Shown here one piece after another: positions 45,022 to 55,610 of a stretch of DNA of 64,000 bases. Position 1 is the first letter of the stretch; the number at the start of each line of letters is the position of its first letter. The stretch is from positions 46,584,721 to 46,648,720 of the forward strand of contig CM068385.1 in assembly GCA_034770075.1 (NCBI GenBank), given 5' to 3'. Source of the stretch: Aralia elata (taxonomy: Eukaryota > Streptophyta > Magnoliopsida > Apiales > Araliaceae). The position numbers were made by a program, and so were the translations under genes. The notes below the pieces were generated by a model. That model did no database searches, had not been told where the DNA came from, and saw only the letters and a list, made by a program, of their open reading frames with translations.

Positions 45022-46229
45022 ACAAGTGAAGTGGGCTAATAAAGAGAAAAGATAATACGAAAAACTCTCGGCCTTAAACAAGAAGTCATGGAAGAGAAAC
45101 CCCTACTGAATGCTGCATCGCACAGTGCATTTGTCATATGACGTCAATCCTGCTAAGAACGTTGTCGAGAATGGAGACAGAATACCTTTGACGAGGGAAG
45201 GTAGTTCTTTTGAATTCGACCTTACTCACGTACAATGACCAGGAATGCTTGAAGGTGTTCTTACGATTTCATAACTCGTTAAATAGAAAATCATCAACTC
45301 ACGAGGGATTGAAAATAACTTCCAATCTAGTACATTCACGATTCACAACTCGCTATATTGTGCGATCAACAGATATTCAATTTCATGTGCTTTAACTACA
45401 TTTACTCTTTTGTCGAGATTATAATATCTTTGTGTTGAACTAACACCAATGGCCCGAGCCTTCAAGTTTTGGCATTTGTTAGTTGTCTGATATGCAGGAT
45501 CTTGCAGAGCTGTGGATAACTCAGCACGGTCAACATCGCGAGTTTTCGATAGAAATTCTTGGTAACAACACGCGCCAAGGCAGGGGCAGTTAAGAATCGT
45601 GAAATGGAAGGAAGCTGAGGCTGCACAGAACTTCTCGTCATTGGGCCTCTCCCCAATCCTGACTATCACTGCCTCGACATCCAAATGATCCACGTGCATG
45701 AGCATATACAAGGATGATATAATGCGGGACAACAGCATATCGGCCAGCAGAAATGATCAAAAGGCCAAGGAGCCCAACATAGCTGTCGATCATCACAGAG
45801 AACGAAACAGACTGCCTCAACTCGATGAAATGAAGACGACCAAGAACAAGCAGAGTACCAAACCAATGTTGAAGTCTAGAAACTACACTTCACGACGAGG
45901 CGTGATCCAATCAAATGTTGGCAAACAACGACGACTGTCGAATAGTATCATTTGACTGAACAGGGGTCATTTCTATCTAAACATATGTTGTGCACATGCA
46001 TCTGTCCATAACATATCTGCCACATCATGCATAACATCTTTTGCATGCATACATGTACGATCAAAATGAAAATCTTCAGGGGAAAGTACAAGCACGTCGC
46101 TTTCAACCTCACAAATGATCAGACCGTGATGGCTTTTGCGACATGGTATGTGGACGATGTTGGTGGGAGATCCAGGACAGAAGCCTATCACACATCCCAC
46201 TTCAAGAAATCACTCAAATCAAATCGAGC
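45022..46229 (+). other. Tat-B non-coding region between arrays 1 and 2
   Basis: About 1.2 kb. Open frames on both strands are short and resemble nothing I recognise; none has a convincing domain. Confidence 0.4.
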
Positions 46230-46812
46230 GACCCCTGAGAAGGGCTGGTATCCAAACAATCAATGACCCTGGGAAGGGCTGGTATCCAAGCAAGAAGTGA
46301 TCCTGGGAAGGCATCCAAGCAAACCACAACAAGGTGGTGAGTGAACCTGGGAAGGCATCCAAGCAAATCACAACAAGGTGGTGAGCACCCTGGGAAAGCA
46401 TCCAAGAAAACCACAACAAGGTGGTGAGTGAACCTGGGAAGGCATCCAAGCAAATCATAACAAGGTGGTGAGCACCCAGGGAAGGCATCCAAGCAAATCA
46501 CAACAAGGTGGTGAGCACCTTGGGAAGGCATTCAAGCAAACCACAACAAGGTGGTGAGTGAACCTGGGAAGGCATCTAAGCAAATCACAACAAGGTGGTG
46601 AGCACCCTGGGAAGACATCCAAGCAAACCACAACAAGGTGGTGAGTGAACCTAGGAAGGCATCCAAGCAAATCACAATAAGGTAGTGTGAGAACCTGGGA
46701 AGGCATCCAAGCGAACCACAACAAGGTGGTGAACAACCCCTGGGAAGGGCCGATATCCAAAAAAGTGAGCGATCCCTGGGAAGGGCTGAGATCCAAGCAA
46801 ACCACGACAAAT
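46230..46812 (+). repeat. Tandem array 2 of Tat-B (about 42 bp, some 13 units)
   Basis: Units of the form CCTGGGAAGGCATCCAAGCA, then ATCACAACAAGGTGGTGAG, alternate in two subtypes (GAACCTGGG and GCACCCTGGG), giving a higher-order period of about 84 bp. Edge units carry GGGCTGGTATCC. Confidence 0.92.
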
Positions 46813-47090
46813 GATGACATCTGTAGAACAGTATCAAAAGACTGTACAGGGGTCATTTTTCATCAATTTACATTTTAAATGTTGTGTCACATGCATGAAT
46901 AGATGATAATTCTGTACGTGATCCATGAAATGAAAAAAATAATAAATCGAGCAGGTTAGGTGTCAAGGTCCTAGCCTATCAGAGTCAAAAGCGATGGCTG
47001 CCAAGAACGATGTACGAGGACGAACTCCAAGGATGCCTTTGAAGCTAGTTAGGAGAATAACTTCCTTTGATGACAATGTGATGGAATAAG
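46813..47090 (+). other. Tat-B spacer between arrays 2 and 3
   Basis: About 280 bp, nothing recognised. Confidence 0.4.
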
Positions 47091-48388
47091 GTGATTACGA
47101 GACGAGCGACCGGATACGAGACCCGGCGCAGACAAGACGATCATCCGGATACGAGACCCGGTGATTACGAGACGAGCGACCGAATACGAGACCCGGCGCA
47201 GACAGGACGATCAACCGGATACGAGACCCGGTGATTATGAAATGAGCGACCGGATACGAGACCCGGCGCAGACAAGACGATCATCCAGATACGAGACCAG
47301 GTGATCACGAGACGAGCAACCAGATACGAGACCCGGCGCAGACCAGGCAATCAACCGGATACGAGACCCGGTGATTACGAGACGAGCGACCGGATACGAG
47401 ACCCGGCGCAGACAAGACGATTATCCGGATACGAGACCCGGTGATCACGAGATGAGCGACCGGATACGAGACCCGGTGCAGACCAGACGATCATCCGGAT
47501 ACGAGACCCGGTGATCACGAAACGAGCGACCGAATACGAGACCCGACGCAGACAAGACGATCATCCGGATACGAGACCCGGTGATCACGAGACGAGCGAA
47601 CGGATACGAGACCCGGCGCATACTAGACGATCATCCGGATACGAGACCCGGTGATCACGAGACGAGCGACCGGATACGAGACCCGGCACAGACAAGACAA
47701 TCAACCGGATACGAGACTCGGTGATTACGAGACGAGCGACCGGATACGAGACCCGGCGCAGACCAGACGATCATCCAGATACGAGACCCGGTGATCACGA
47801 GACGAGCGACCGGATACGAGGCCCGGCGCAGACCAGACGATCATCCGGATACGAGACCCGGTGATCACGAGACGAGCGACCGAATACGAGACCCGGCGCA
47901 GACAAGACAATCAACCGGATACGAGACCCGGTGATTATGAGATGAGCGACCGGATACGAGACCCGGTGCAGACCAGACGATCATTCGGATACGAGACCCG
48001 GTGATCACGAGACGAGCGACCGGATACGAGACCCGGCGCAGACAAGACGATCAACCGGATACGAGACAAGACAATCAACCGGATACGAGACCCGGTGATT
48101 ACGAGATGAGCGACCGGATACGAGAACCAGTGCAGACCAGACGATCATTCGGATACGAGACCCAGTGATCACGAGACGAGCGACCGGATACGAGACCCGG
48201 CGTAGACAAGACGATCAACCGGATACGAGACCCGGTGATAACAAGACGAGCGACCGGATACGAGACCCGGCACAGACAAGACAATCATCCGGATACGAGA
48301 CCCGGTGATTACGAACCAAGCAACCGGATACGAGATCCGGTGCAAACGAGACGACTGATCGGATACGAGACCCGACGGTTGTGAGACG
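47091..48388 (+). repeat. Tandem array 3 of Tat-B: 70-bp satellite-like repeat (about 18 copies)
   Basis: Each unit reads GTGATTACGAGACGAGCGAC, CGGATACGAGACCCGGCGCA, GACAAGACGATCATCCGGAT, ACGAGACCCG: two half-units sharing CCGGATACGAGACCCG. Most units differ at a few positions; one irregular junction (near 48060-48080) shows a partial-unit duplication. It lies about 250 bp before the 3' LTR, the same relative place as in Tat-A. Confidence 0.96.
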
Positions 48389-48637
48389 ACGACGATTATA
48401 GCAGCGATTGAGTCAAAATGTTGAGATTAATGCTCTCGATAAATTTACGGTTGCATGATGTATTGACACCTCTACAAATGTTTTGCATGCCTTACATCTT
48501 GTGTTGCATCATAAGCTATTGTGCTGCATCATATATGTACTGTCATTCTTATGCACTGTCATTCATGCATCAGGTGTCTACTTCTTTATTATGTTCATTT
48601 CATTTAACATTTCATAAACATGATAAAGAGGGGCAGC
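48389..48637 (+). other. Tat-B 3' untranslated tail and polypurine tract
   Basis: Non-coding; ends in ATAAAGAGGGGCAGC (about 48623-48637), the polypurine tract, equivalent to Tat-A 21093-21106. Confidence 0.65.
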
Positions 48638-50633
48638 GGTAGACACCCAAAATTTGCACTTCGTATACTAACCCTGATAGGAGGGCAAAATCGTCAATTA
48701 AACCAGCATGCGAGAACGAGGGGTGGATATAAGAATGGACACTCGAAGCCACCACAACGACTTGCGATCAAAACCGACACGACGACGAGCGAAACAAGCA
48801 CCCATGAATGATGTGGCGCGTTTCCCAGCGGTTCCCGGACTGCAAAATACAAGTCTCTTAGCAAAAACCAACGGTACGACATGAGAATCGAGGGGCGACA
48901 CGAAAATCGAGAAAATCAGCCCAGCCAACCGCGGATTGATCTGCGGCCAATGATTAAAATAAACTGAAGTACGCGACGGGCGGCTGAAGTGCGCGGCGGG
49001 CGCGGAGAAACCAAGGGCAGCCGCAGATCAATCTGCGGCTGCCCTTGGACAGCCTTTATCAGCTCATTTCTTCATTCGGATACAGGAGGTTGACAACAGC
49101 AGAAAAGAAAGAAGGAAGGAGAAGAAGAACAGCAAAAAAATAGCAGCGAGAAAGGAGAGAAAAGAGAGAAAAAAAGTGAGGATTTATACCCTTTTGCTAG
49201 ATTGTATCACATATATTTTCTACTCTATTCAATATACGAGTTTATACGAATCGTGGTATCATTTGCAAGGTGAAAAGCCCTCTTTTATAGCATTTTTAGT
49301 ATATCATTTTGTTAAGCTTTTGGTCATTTGGGTTACATTAAATGTAATTTTTCTTGTATATTATTGAGGATACATGGATTAGGGATTATTAATGAGGGTT
49401 CCAACGGAACAAAATTCTTCCTAATGACCCGATGATATCCATTTGGTGATTTTTAGCTTGTTTAATTTTGTACTGTCCATTTTGTGGGTGTGTGGAAATT
49501 GTGGATGTGAGCCTAGGAACGCGACCCCGTGGTCCAAATCCGATGATGGACATTTTTGGATGTATGTAGCCGGGTTGATGTATTCGTTATTGTAAATATG
49601 TAATTGTCGGGCCTTAAAACGATATCAAATCGAAGATCGGGTTTAAGGCCCCGTAATAGTGAAATATGCGATTGTGGGCGTTGGGGTTATTTTGATGGCT
49701 TACATACCCATGAATAGCCCCCACGCATTTTAATGCTTGATTTGATTTGCGACACAAAAAATGATTTCAAAGCTAAATGATGAAGATTTCCATAAAATCA
49801 AACAAATTAGGTTATTAGTATCACGAGGCTTAAAATTGGAAATGCTAATGAATGTCGATTCCTATTTAACGAGAAGGCTAAAGAAAGTCGTTTTCAAAAC
49901 ATCACAAAAATGGTTTTATAAAAATAAATGACGTTTTATTAAACTGTGGTGCATAGGGTTAAAGAGATCCTAGAAGTTGCCCGTCACTTTATTTACGAAA
50001 GCAACGTATAGGTCTCAATTCCTATTTTGACGAAGGTTTAAAAAACTCTTTTGCCAAAACGGCTCCTAATGAACAATCTCACAGCTTTTGACAATTAAAA
50101 TCAAACCTTTCTCATAAAAATAAATAACAATGCTTTCTCGTATAAGCCGGAAGACATTCTAAGGCATTCTCAAAATAAAACACAACTTTTCATAAAAATC
50201 CAAATGGTTTTTCATGCAAAACTCACTACAACATTCACATAGGCACACACACGCGTGCACACACACATTTTAAGAATTAAAGGATAGGAAAAGCATCAAG
50301 ATTGTGGTAACCGTGTTTCACAGAAGTCGGGGGGTGCCTAACACCTTCCCCTCGTTTAAGCAAGCCCCCGAACTCTATGAATCTCGGTTTGCAGACCAAT
50401 TAATTCAGAGTCACATATGAGCCAGCGATTTACGAAAACGAAACTCGGATGAGTTGGTACATCCATTTCAAATATACCAACTGGCGACTCTGGTCAATTG
50501 GCTCATCATAAAAAACGATCTTTCAAAACCCCGTCGACACTTGTGCCGACCTTTTCCAAAAATCATCTAATAAAAAGGCTAAAATTGGAAAGGGTAATAA
50601 CCACCAAAGAAGCGATTCTTCCCGGCGTCGACA
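48638..50633 (+). repeat. Tat-B 3' LTR
   Basis: 1996 bp, ending GGCGTCGACA. The first two bases are GG where TG is expected (GGTAGACACCC). Contains the AGCCGCAGATCAATCTGCGG palindrome near 49019. Confidence 0.93.
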
Positions 50634-50638
50634 TCGAG

Positions 50639-50758
50639 GATAGATCAAGTGTAGAGTTCGAGGAGCAGGATTCTAAGGCTTTGCATTTGGTTATGATGAT
50701 ACAAGCAAACACGCCAAGGTTGGGAACGATAGAAACAAAAAAAGACGAAAAATTATAA
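50639..50758 (+). pseudogene. pol: Gypsy pol C-terminus (X1), second piece
   Basis: Directly continues the frame broken at 40022 once Tat-B and one TSD are ignored, giving about 39 more codons (DRSSVEFEEQDSKALHLVMM ...) and a TAA at 50756-50758. The LTR starts two bases later. The intact junction shows that Tat-B inserted into an open frame. Confidence 0.65.
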
Positions 50759-50769
50759 CCTGAAGAGTT

Positions 50770-50935
50770 CTCGCCCCGGCGAGAACATCAAGGCCAAACT
50801 TCTCGCCCCGGCGAGAACCTCTCTGCCCATTTTCGCCCCGGCCTGAAATGATGCCGCCCCAACGAAGACCTCTCTGGTCATTCTCGACCCAGCGAGGATT
50901 ACAGTTCAAACTTCTCGCCCCGGCGAGAACAGTCG
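50770..50935. repeat. TTCTCGCCCCGGCGAGAA hairpin cluster in X LTR
   Basis: Three perfect copies (near 50771, 50801, 50911) and three diverged ones. Same stem as the Tekay-1 cluster when both are read on their own sense strand. Confidence 0.9.
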
Positions 50936-51117
50936 AATTTGGTTGGCGAGTTTTTCGAGGCAGACCGTTTTTGAAGATTTTGTCAGATTTCTTTTCCTTA
51001 ATTTTAGGGAATTCAGTATATTTTCATAATTCTATTGTAATTAGGATATTTTAAGATAGGATTTTGATTCCAAATCAATTGTTATTTCCTTTTTGGATTC
51101 TAGGGTTTTATAGTTAG

Positions 51118-51125
51118 TATAAATA
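51118..51125 (+). promoter_or_regulatory. TATA box of X2 LTR
   Basis: TATAAATA in AGTATAAATAAG, about 410 bp before the LTR end, downstream of the GC-rich cluster. Confidence 0.6.
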
Positions 51126-51529
51126 AGTTTTATGCTTGTAATTCAACAACAATTCAATAATATTATGAGTTTATTCATACTTGAGAGCTATTCTCTACTT
51201 TTGGTTATTTGAAGGATTTCTAAGTAGTTTTCTTAGTTTTTCTTTTGAGATTCATATTTAACTTATCATACAATAAACCATAGTTGTGTGTGGCGTTATT
51301 CTATCGCATCATACAATCATACGGAGATTATCGTTTTCTATCGAAGCGAGGGTCTAAGTGTTGTTGGTGTTCCATCCTACGTGAATTCAATTGCTTGATC
51401 GAATATATCCAGATTCTCGTCTTCAAATTAGACGTTGAGTTAAGATTTCTAAAGAGTCCATCAATTTGCTTATTAGAAACGATTCAGGCGACGACCACCT
51501 CACGCAAGCGTGCCGTGAAGTCCATCATT

Positions 51530-51542
51530 TGGTATCAGAGCT
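51530..51542 (+). other. Primer binding site of X2 (initiator Met-tRNA)
   Basis: TGGTATCAGAGCT two bases inside the LTR; the standard plant iMet site. Confidence 0.88.
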
Positions 51543-51929
51543 GTGTTTTCTAGCTAAGTATCTATCTTTATTGTATCGTTGGATTTGTGAGCAAAAAAAA
51601 AGAGTATAGAAAATTTTATTTCAGTTATTTCAATTTGTTCTAGATTTCATCTTCAATTTCGAATCGAGATTTTTGGTACTTATATTCATACCTACTATAG
51701 TTGTTTGTGATAAGTTATTTTGAATTGATTAGTAAAACCGAGGATTTTTCTAGGTAAATTCGAAAAGAACCTATTAGAAAGAATATTTAGAGGTAAAAGG
51801 CTTAGTTGTGAGATCATTCGAGGGAAAAAGCCTATTGAGTGATACACGAGCGGAACATTGATCGAGTGAAACACGTAAGGCAGTGGTGAGGAAAAATATT
51901 TCGCTACTAACTTTTATTTTGCAAGAATT
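51543..51929 (+). other. X2 leader
   Basis: About 390 bp without coding frame between primer site and gag start. Confidence 0.5.
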
Positions 51930-52218
51930 ATGTCTAACTCAAAGGATAAGGGAACTTTTGTAGAACCTTCATTGTCAGCTGATATGAAGTTGATGATTGA
52001 AGCCATGAACAAGGAATGGGGTAGGAGGCTGGATATGGCAATGGAACAGGTGCATGAGCGCTTGGACCAATTAAGTGTTACTCGAGGAGAATCATCTCAA
52101 AACTGTCAAGGAACTTATCAAAGAGGAGTAGCCCAGCAAAAAGGAGCTAGGGTGGAAGAGACTAATTTCAATGACGGAGGAGTTAGTGAAGAGGAGGATC
52201 GAGAGTCCGACTTCTTAC
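51930..52218 (+). pseudogene. gag: X2 gag, N-terminal piece
   Basis: ATG at 51930. MSNSKDKGTF start, then a region rich in Met/Glu (MKLMIEAMNKEWGRRLDMAM) that could be helical. Interrupted at 52218 by solo LTR-2; when the LTR and one TSD are left out, the frame continues at 54129 without a shift. Confidence 0.8.
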
Positions 52219-54123
52219 TGAAAGTAGTATGCACACAAGCTAATCATATTTGATATGATGTAGCATATACTTTGTAATCTTATTCGGTTATTAATAAAAG
52301 AATTGATTTTCTTAAAAGGCATTTTATATTATCTACATAGTGCTGTTATATTAAATGTGATAAACCCATAGTTTTGAGCAATGCTTTTAGAATCATGATG
52401 GCGATCATGCTAATGAGATCTAAATTCTAGATAGCTCACAAACTAAAATCGTTCCTAATCGTTGGATTACTAAAAAGGGGATTAGATAATCTGGATAGAT
52501 TAGTACATACGTTGCTTGCTCTTATGAAGAGGATGATTGATCTCATAATCATTTGTGTGGAGACACTAAAGCAAGTATGTAGGTGCTTATTGGAGAATAA
52601 GTTCACTGAACGTGACTCGCTAAGGAATACCTAATGGAGTTTTACTCGGCTGTCAATAGGAATTCCTCTAGTGATAGTAGTACAAGTGATCCTTAGACTT
52701 GAGATCATCATAGTATCTTGTGTATGATAAGTTATACTTTGACATGTCCCTTAAGACCTTTAGGGTATATCAAAGGGTATGATTGGGTATAATAAGTTGT
52801 ACATGGAGATAGGTGAATGATCAACAAAGAATCTACCACGTCTAGTAAAAGATGTGAATGTCCTATGTGATTCGATAAATGATAACTCAGTAGTCCTTGG
52901 CCAAGGCAGAATGAAATTAGAAAGGAGTTTCTAATTTGCATTATTTAGAGTTGTGCATTTGGGAATCGAAATACATATAATTAAATAAAATAAGACTTGA
53001 CAGAAATTCCATGTCTTATATTTAATTGGGACATTGTATGGTAGAAGGATTGAATTGTACGGTAACTATTTACTCAAAGGTTCTTTTGTGATTAATGTTG
53101 AAATCTATATTATCTGGAAAGTCGTTGATCGCTAAGGGGGCTTACCCTTATTGTAGAATAAATATTATTTATTTAAATGAATTAAATAGTTTAATTTATT
53201 TATTTAAATAAGATTAGAATTGTTCTAATTGATTTATTCACAACCGGTTTAATATGGAGAACCTAAAGGGTCACACCGCAAAAGGAAAATATTTATTTAA
53301 GAAGTAAATGGCATAATTGTAATAATAAGTTAAGTGTATTTAATTTAATCTATGGAGATAGAATAAATTAAATAGCTTAATATTTATTATTTAATATTTT
53401 GGAAATATTAAATATAAATTAAGAAGAGGAGTCTTATTATTATTATTATTACTATTACTATTATTTAATTCCTAATAGGGATTGGGAATTAATTAATATT
53501 ACTATTATTTAATTCCTAATAGGGATTGGGAATTAATTAATATAACTATTATTTAATTCCTAATAGGGATTGGGAATTAATTAATAGAAGTACTATCTCA
53601 TTAATTCCTAATTGGATTAGGAATATAATTAAAGGAGTTTAATTAAAATAGATACCCTAATCCTAAATAGTTTAGGGAAGGGGTTTTCCTACATCTATAA
53701 ATAAGAGACGTCTTATCATAGATTAGGGTTACACACTCTTACATTAGATTGTGGAGAGTACTTACAATTTCTATAGAGATAGAAACTAGGGTTTTGCCAA
53801 ACACCCAACTTCTTGAATATTTGTTCTTCCTTGGTGGATCACCTCTAGAGGCCAAACACTTGGGTGGCTAACATTGATCAAAGGAAAGAATCACACCGTT
53901 GAATTCAAGGAGAACTCGAAGGACTAGGAGTTGAACTTGTACCTGAGGAAGCTTTGTTCTACAAGGGTATAGTTCTTATTCTCCATCTCTTTCGTTTAAT
54001 TAATAATTGTGCATAAAGAAAGATCATGGTGATGGTTTGTATAAAATTTTAAAATCTGATTTTGTCACGCTTCCGCTTTATTTATGTAATTTGATTGCAT
54101 GTTCGCGCTATACAAACCTAACA
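52219..54123 (+). repeat. Solo LTR of the Copia-A family (solo-2)
   Basis: 1905 bp, TGAAAGTAGTATGCAC...CAAACCTAACA, perfect TSD CTTAC (52214-52218 and 54124-54128). Contains a threefold 44-bp duplication (53455-53585) that is single in other copies. TATA block near 53694. Confidence 0.95.
53455..53585. repeat. 44-bp triplication inside solo-2
   Basis: Three consecutive copies of ACTATTATTTAATTCC, then TAATAGGGATTGGGAATTAA and TTAATA; other family LTRs (2934, 6487, 36415) have one. Confidence 0.9.
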
Positions 54124-54128
54124 CTTAC

Positions 54129-54918
54129 ATCGCAGGCAACGAGGAGCCAGAGATAGAGGAGTTCAAGATAAAGAGGATAACAATTTGGATAGCATCAAAA
54201 TGAAGATTCCAACTTTCCAAGGGAGGAGTGATCCTGAGGGATACCTAGAGTGGGAAAAGAAGATGGAATGGGTTTTTGAATGTCACAACTATTCAGAACT
54301 CAAGAAAGTCAAACTTGCCGCTATGGAGTTTTCAGCTTATGCAGTCACTTGGTGGGATCAGCTGATGATCAACCGGAGAAGGTGCGGAGAACGGCCAATT
54401 GAACTTGGGATGAGATGAAGACGGTTATGAAAAAGAGATTTATACCAGACTACTATCACCGTGAGTTAGTTCGGAGCCTACAAAGTCTGAAACAAGGTAG
54501 CCGGAGTGTAGAGGACTATTACAAGGAGATGGAGATGTTGTTAGCTAGGGCAAACATCAATGAGGATAGTGAAGCAACAATGGCCAGATTTTCGGCGGGA
54601 CTAAATTGGGAGATTTCAGATCTAGTAGAACGACAACATTATGTGGTATTGGAGGATATGGTACATATGGCTATCAAGATTGAGAAACAGCTTAAGAGGA
54701 GAGGTAGCCAACGATCAATGTCAAATCTGAGTTCATCATGCAAACCTAATATTGGCAAGCGAGAGGAGAAGCCAGCCGTGAGTAGACCTAAATTTGAGCC
54801 AAAAACGGAGACGATTAATAAGGGAGTGCAAGGTAAAACTGACCCTTCTTCTTTTAGTCGTAATCGAGATATTATATGTTTTAAATGTCAAGGTAGGGGA
54901 CATATTGCAAGTTAACGT
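54129..54918 (+). pseudogene. gag: X2 gag, capsid and zinc knuckle
   Basis: The capsid domain reads MKIPTFQGRSDPEGYLEWEK, VTWWDQL and RRRCGERPIE, then after a one-base frameshift near 54405-54418, MKKRFIPDYYHRELVRSL and SVEDYYKEMEMLL. A basic tract and the zinc knuckle CFKCQGRGHIAS follow. The knuckle ends in a TAA (54913-54915) and its last Cys is changed to Arg in the following codon. It is non-functional by at least two lesions, but otherwise well conserved. Confidence 0.9.
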
Positions 54919-55062
54919 CCGAATCAAAGGACGATGTTATTACTTGACAATGGAGAAGTGGAGACCGAAGGGGAAGATAACGATACTGATTCTATGCCAC
55001 CATTAGAGGAGGTAGAAGATAGGGAAGTTGCAATATTTGGGGAAGTTTTGGTGACTAGATGA

Positions 55063-55460
55063 GTGCTTAGTGCACAAGTGAAGGAGGAGAGCAGCGAGCA
55101 GCGTGAAAATTTATTTCATACTAGGTGCCTTGTGAATGGGAAGATTTGTTGTGTCGTGATCGACGGAGGTAGTTGCACGAATGTGGCAAGTACGGCTATG
55201 GTAGAGAAATTGGGGCTTTCCACAACCAAACATCCTCAACCGTATCGATTGCAATGGCTCAATGATAGTAATGAGATTAAAGTGACTAAACAGGTTTTGG
55301 TGTCGTTTACTATTGGGAAATATATGGATGAAATCTTGTGTGACGTAGTTCCAATGCAGGTGGGTTACATATTGTTTGGTCGACCTTGGCAATTTGATAG
55401 ATGTGTGAAGCATGATGGCTTTTTTCAAATGAGTATTCTTTTGTTCACAATAAAAGGAAG
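55063..55460 (+). pseudogene. pol: X2 aspartic protease
   Basis: CLVNGKICCVVIDGGSCTNVA carries the DGG active-site variant usual in this lineage (in place of DTG or DSG), followed by MVEKLGL, PYRLQWLNDS, QVLVSFTIGKY and ILFGRPWQFDR. The frame shifts near 55450 into the charged linker. The domain core is open and might be intact, but it is separated from gag by stops. Confidence 0.85.
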
Positions 55461-55610
55461 GTTACTTTATGTCCTATGTCACCACAACAGGTGCATGAAG
55501 ATCAACTTCATTTGCAGAAAGATCATGAGAAAAGAAAAGAGAGTGAAGAAAAGAAAAATAATGAGGGGAAAAATAAGAGAGAAAAAGAAAGAGAGAAAAT
55601 AAAAGATGAG
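55461..55610 (+). pseudogene. X2 charged linker
   Basis: Lys/Glu/Arg-rich tract in a second frame, equivalent to 401-949 at the left end of the window but shorter. Confidence 0.6.

Larger units (their letters stand above)
40023..50633 (+). mobile_element. Tat-B: non-autonomous, scrambled Tat element
   Basis: Plus-strand element with LTRs 40023-41833 and 48638-50633, TGTAGACACC...GGCGTCGACA ends, and flanks GCGAG (40018-40022) and TCGAG (50634-50638), a TSD with one mismatch. Same family as Tat-A by LTR, primer site and 70-bp array. It lacks gag, RT, the integrase core and the antisense genes. Only a second-RNase-H/zinc-finger piece and a misplaced pre-RT piece remain, followed by three different tandem arrays. 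Confidence 0.93.
50761..51527 (+). repeat. LTR shared by X1 (as 3' LTR) and X2 (as 5' LTR)
   Basis: 767 bp, TGAAGAGTTC...GTCCATCA. An X1 pol end lies immediately to its left and a primer site plus gag immediately to its right, so it works as 3' LTR for one and 5' LTR for the other. U3 carries a CTCGCCCCGGCGAG cluster (50770-50935). Confidence 0.8.

Noticed and set aside
45343..45820. Overlapping minus-strand frames of 60-131 codons
   Set aside because: No recognisable domain, several overlap in different frames, and the stretch is Tat-B non-coding interior.
46214..46856. Minus-strand frames with repeated LLGCLPRF-type peptides
   Set aside because: By-product of the 42-bp array (42 is divisible by three).
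47091..48388. Regular repeats resembling a CRISPR array
   Set aside because: The repeats are directly tandem without unique spacers, have a 70-bp two-part unit, and lie inside a plant retrotransposon.
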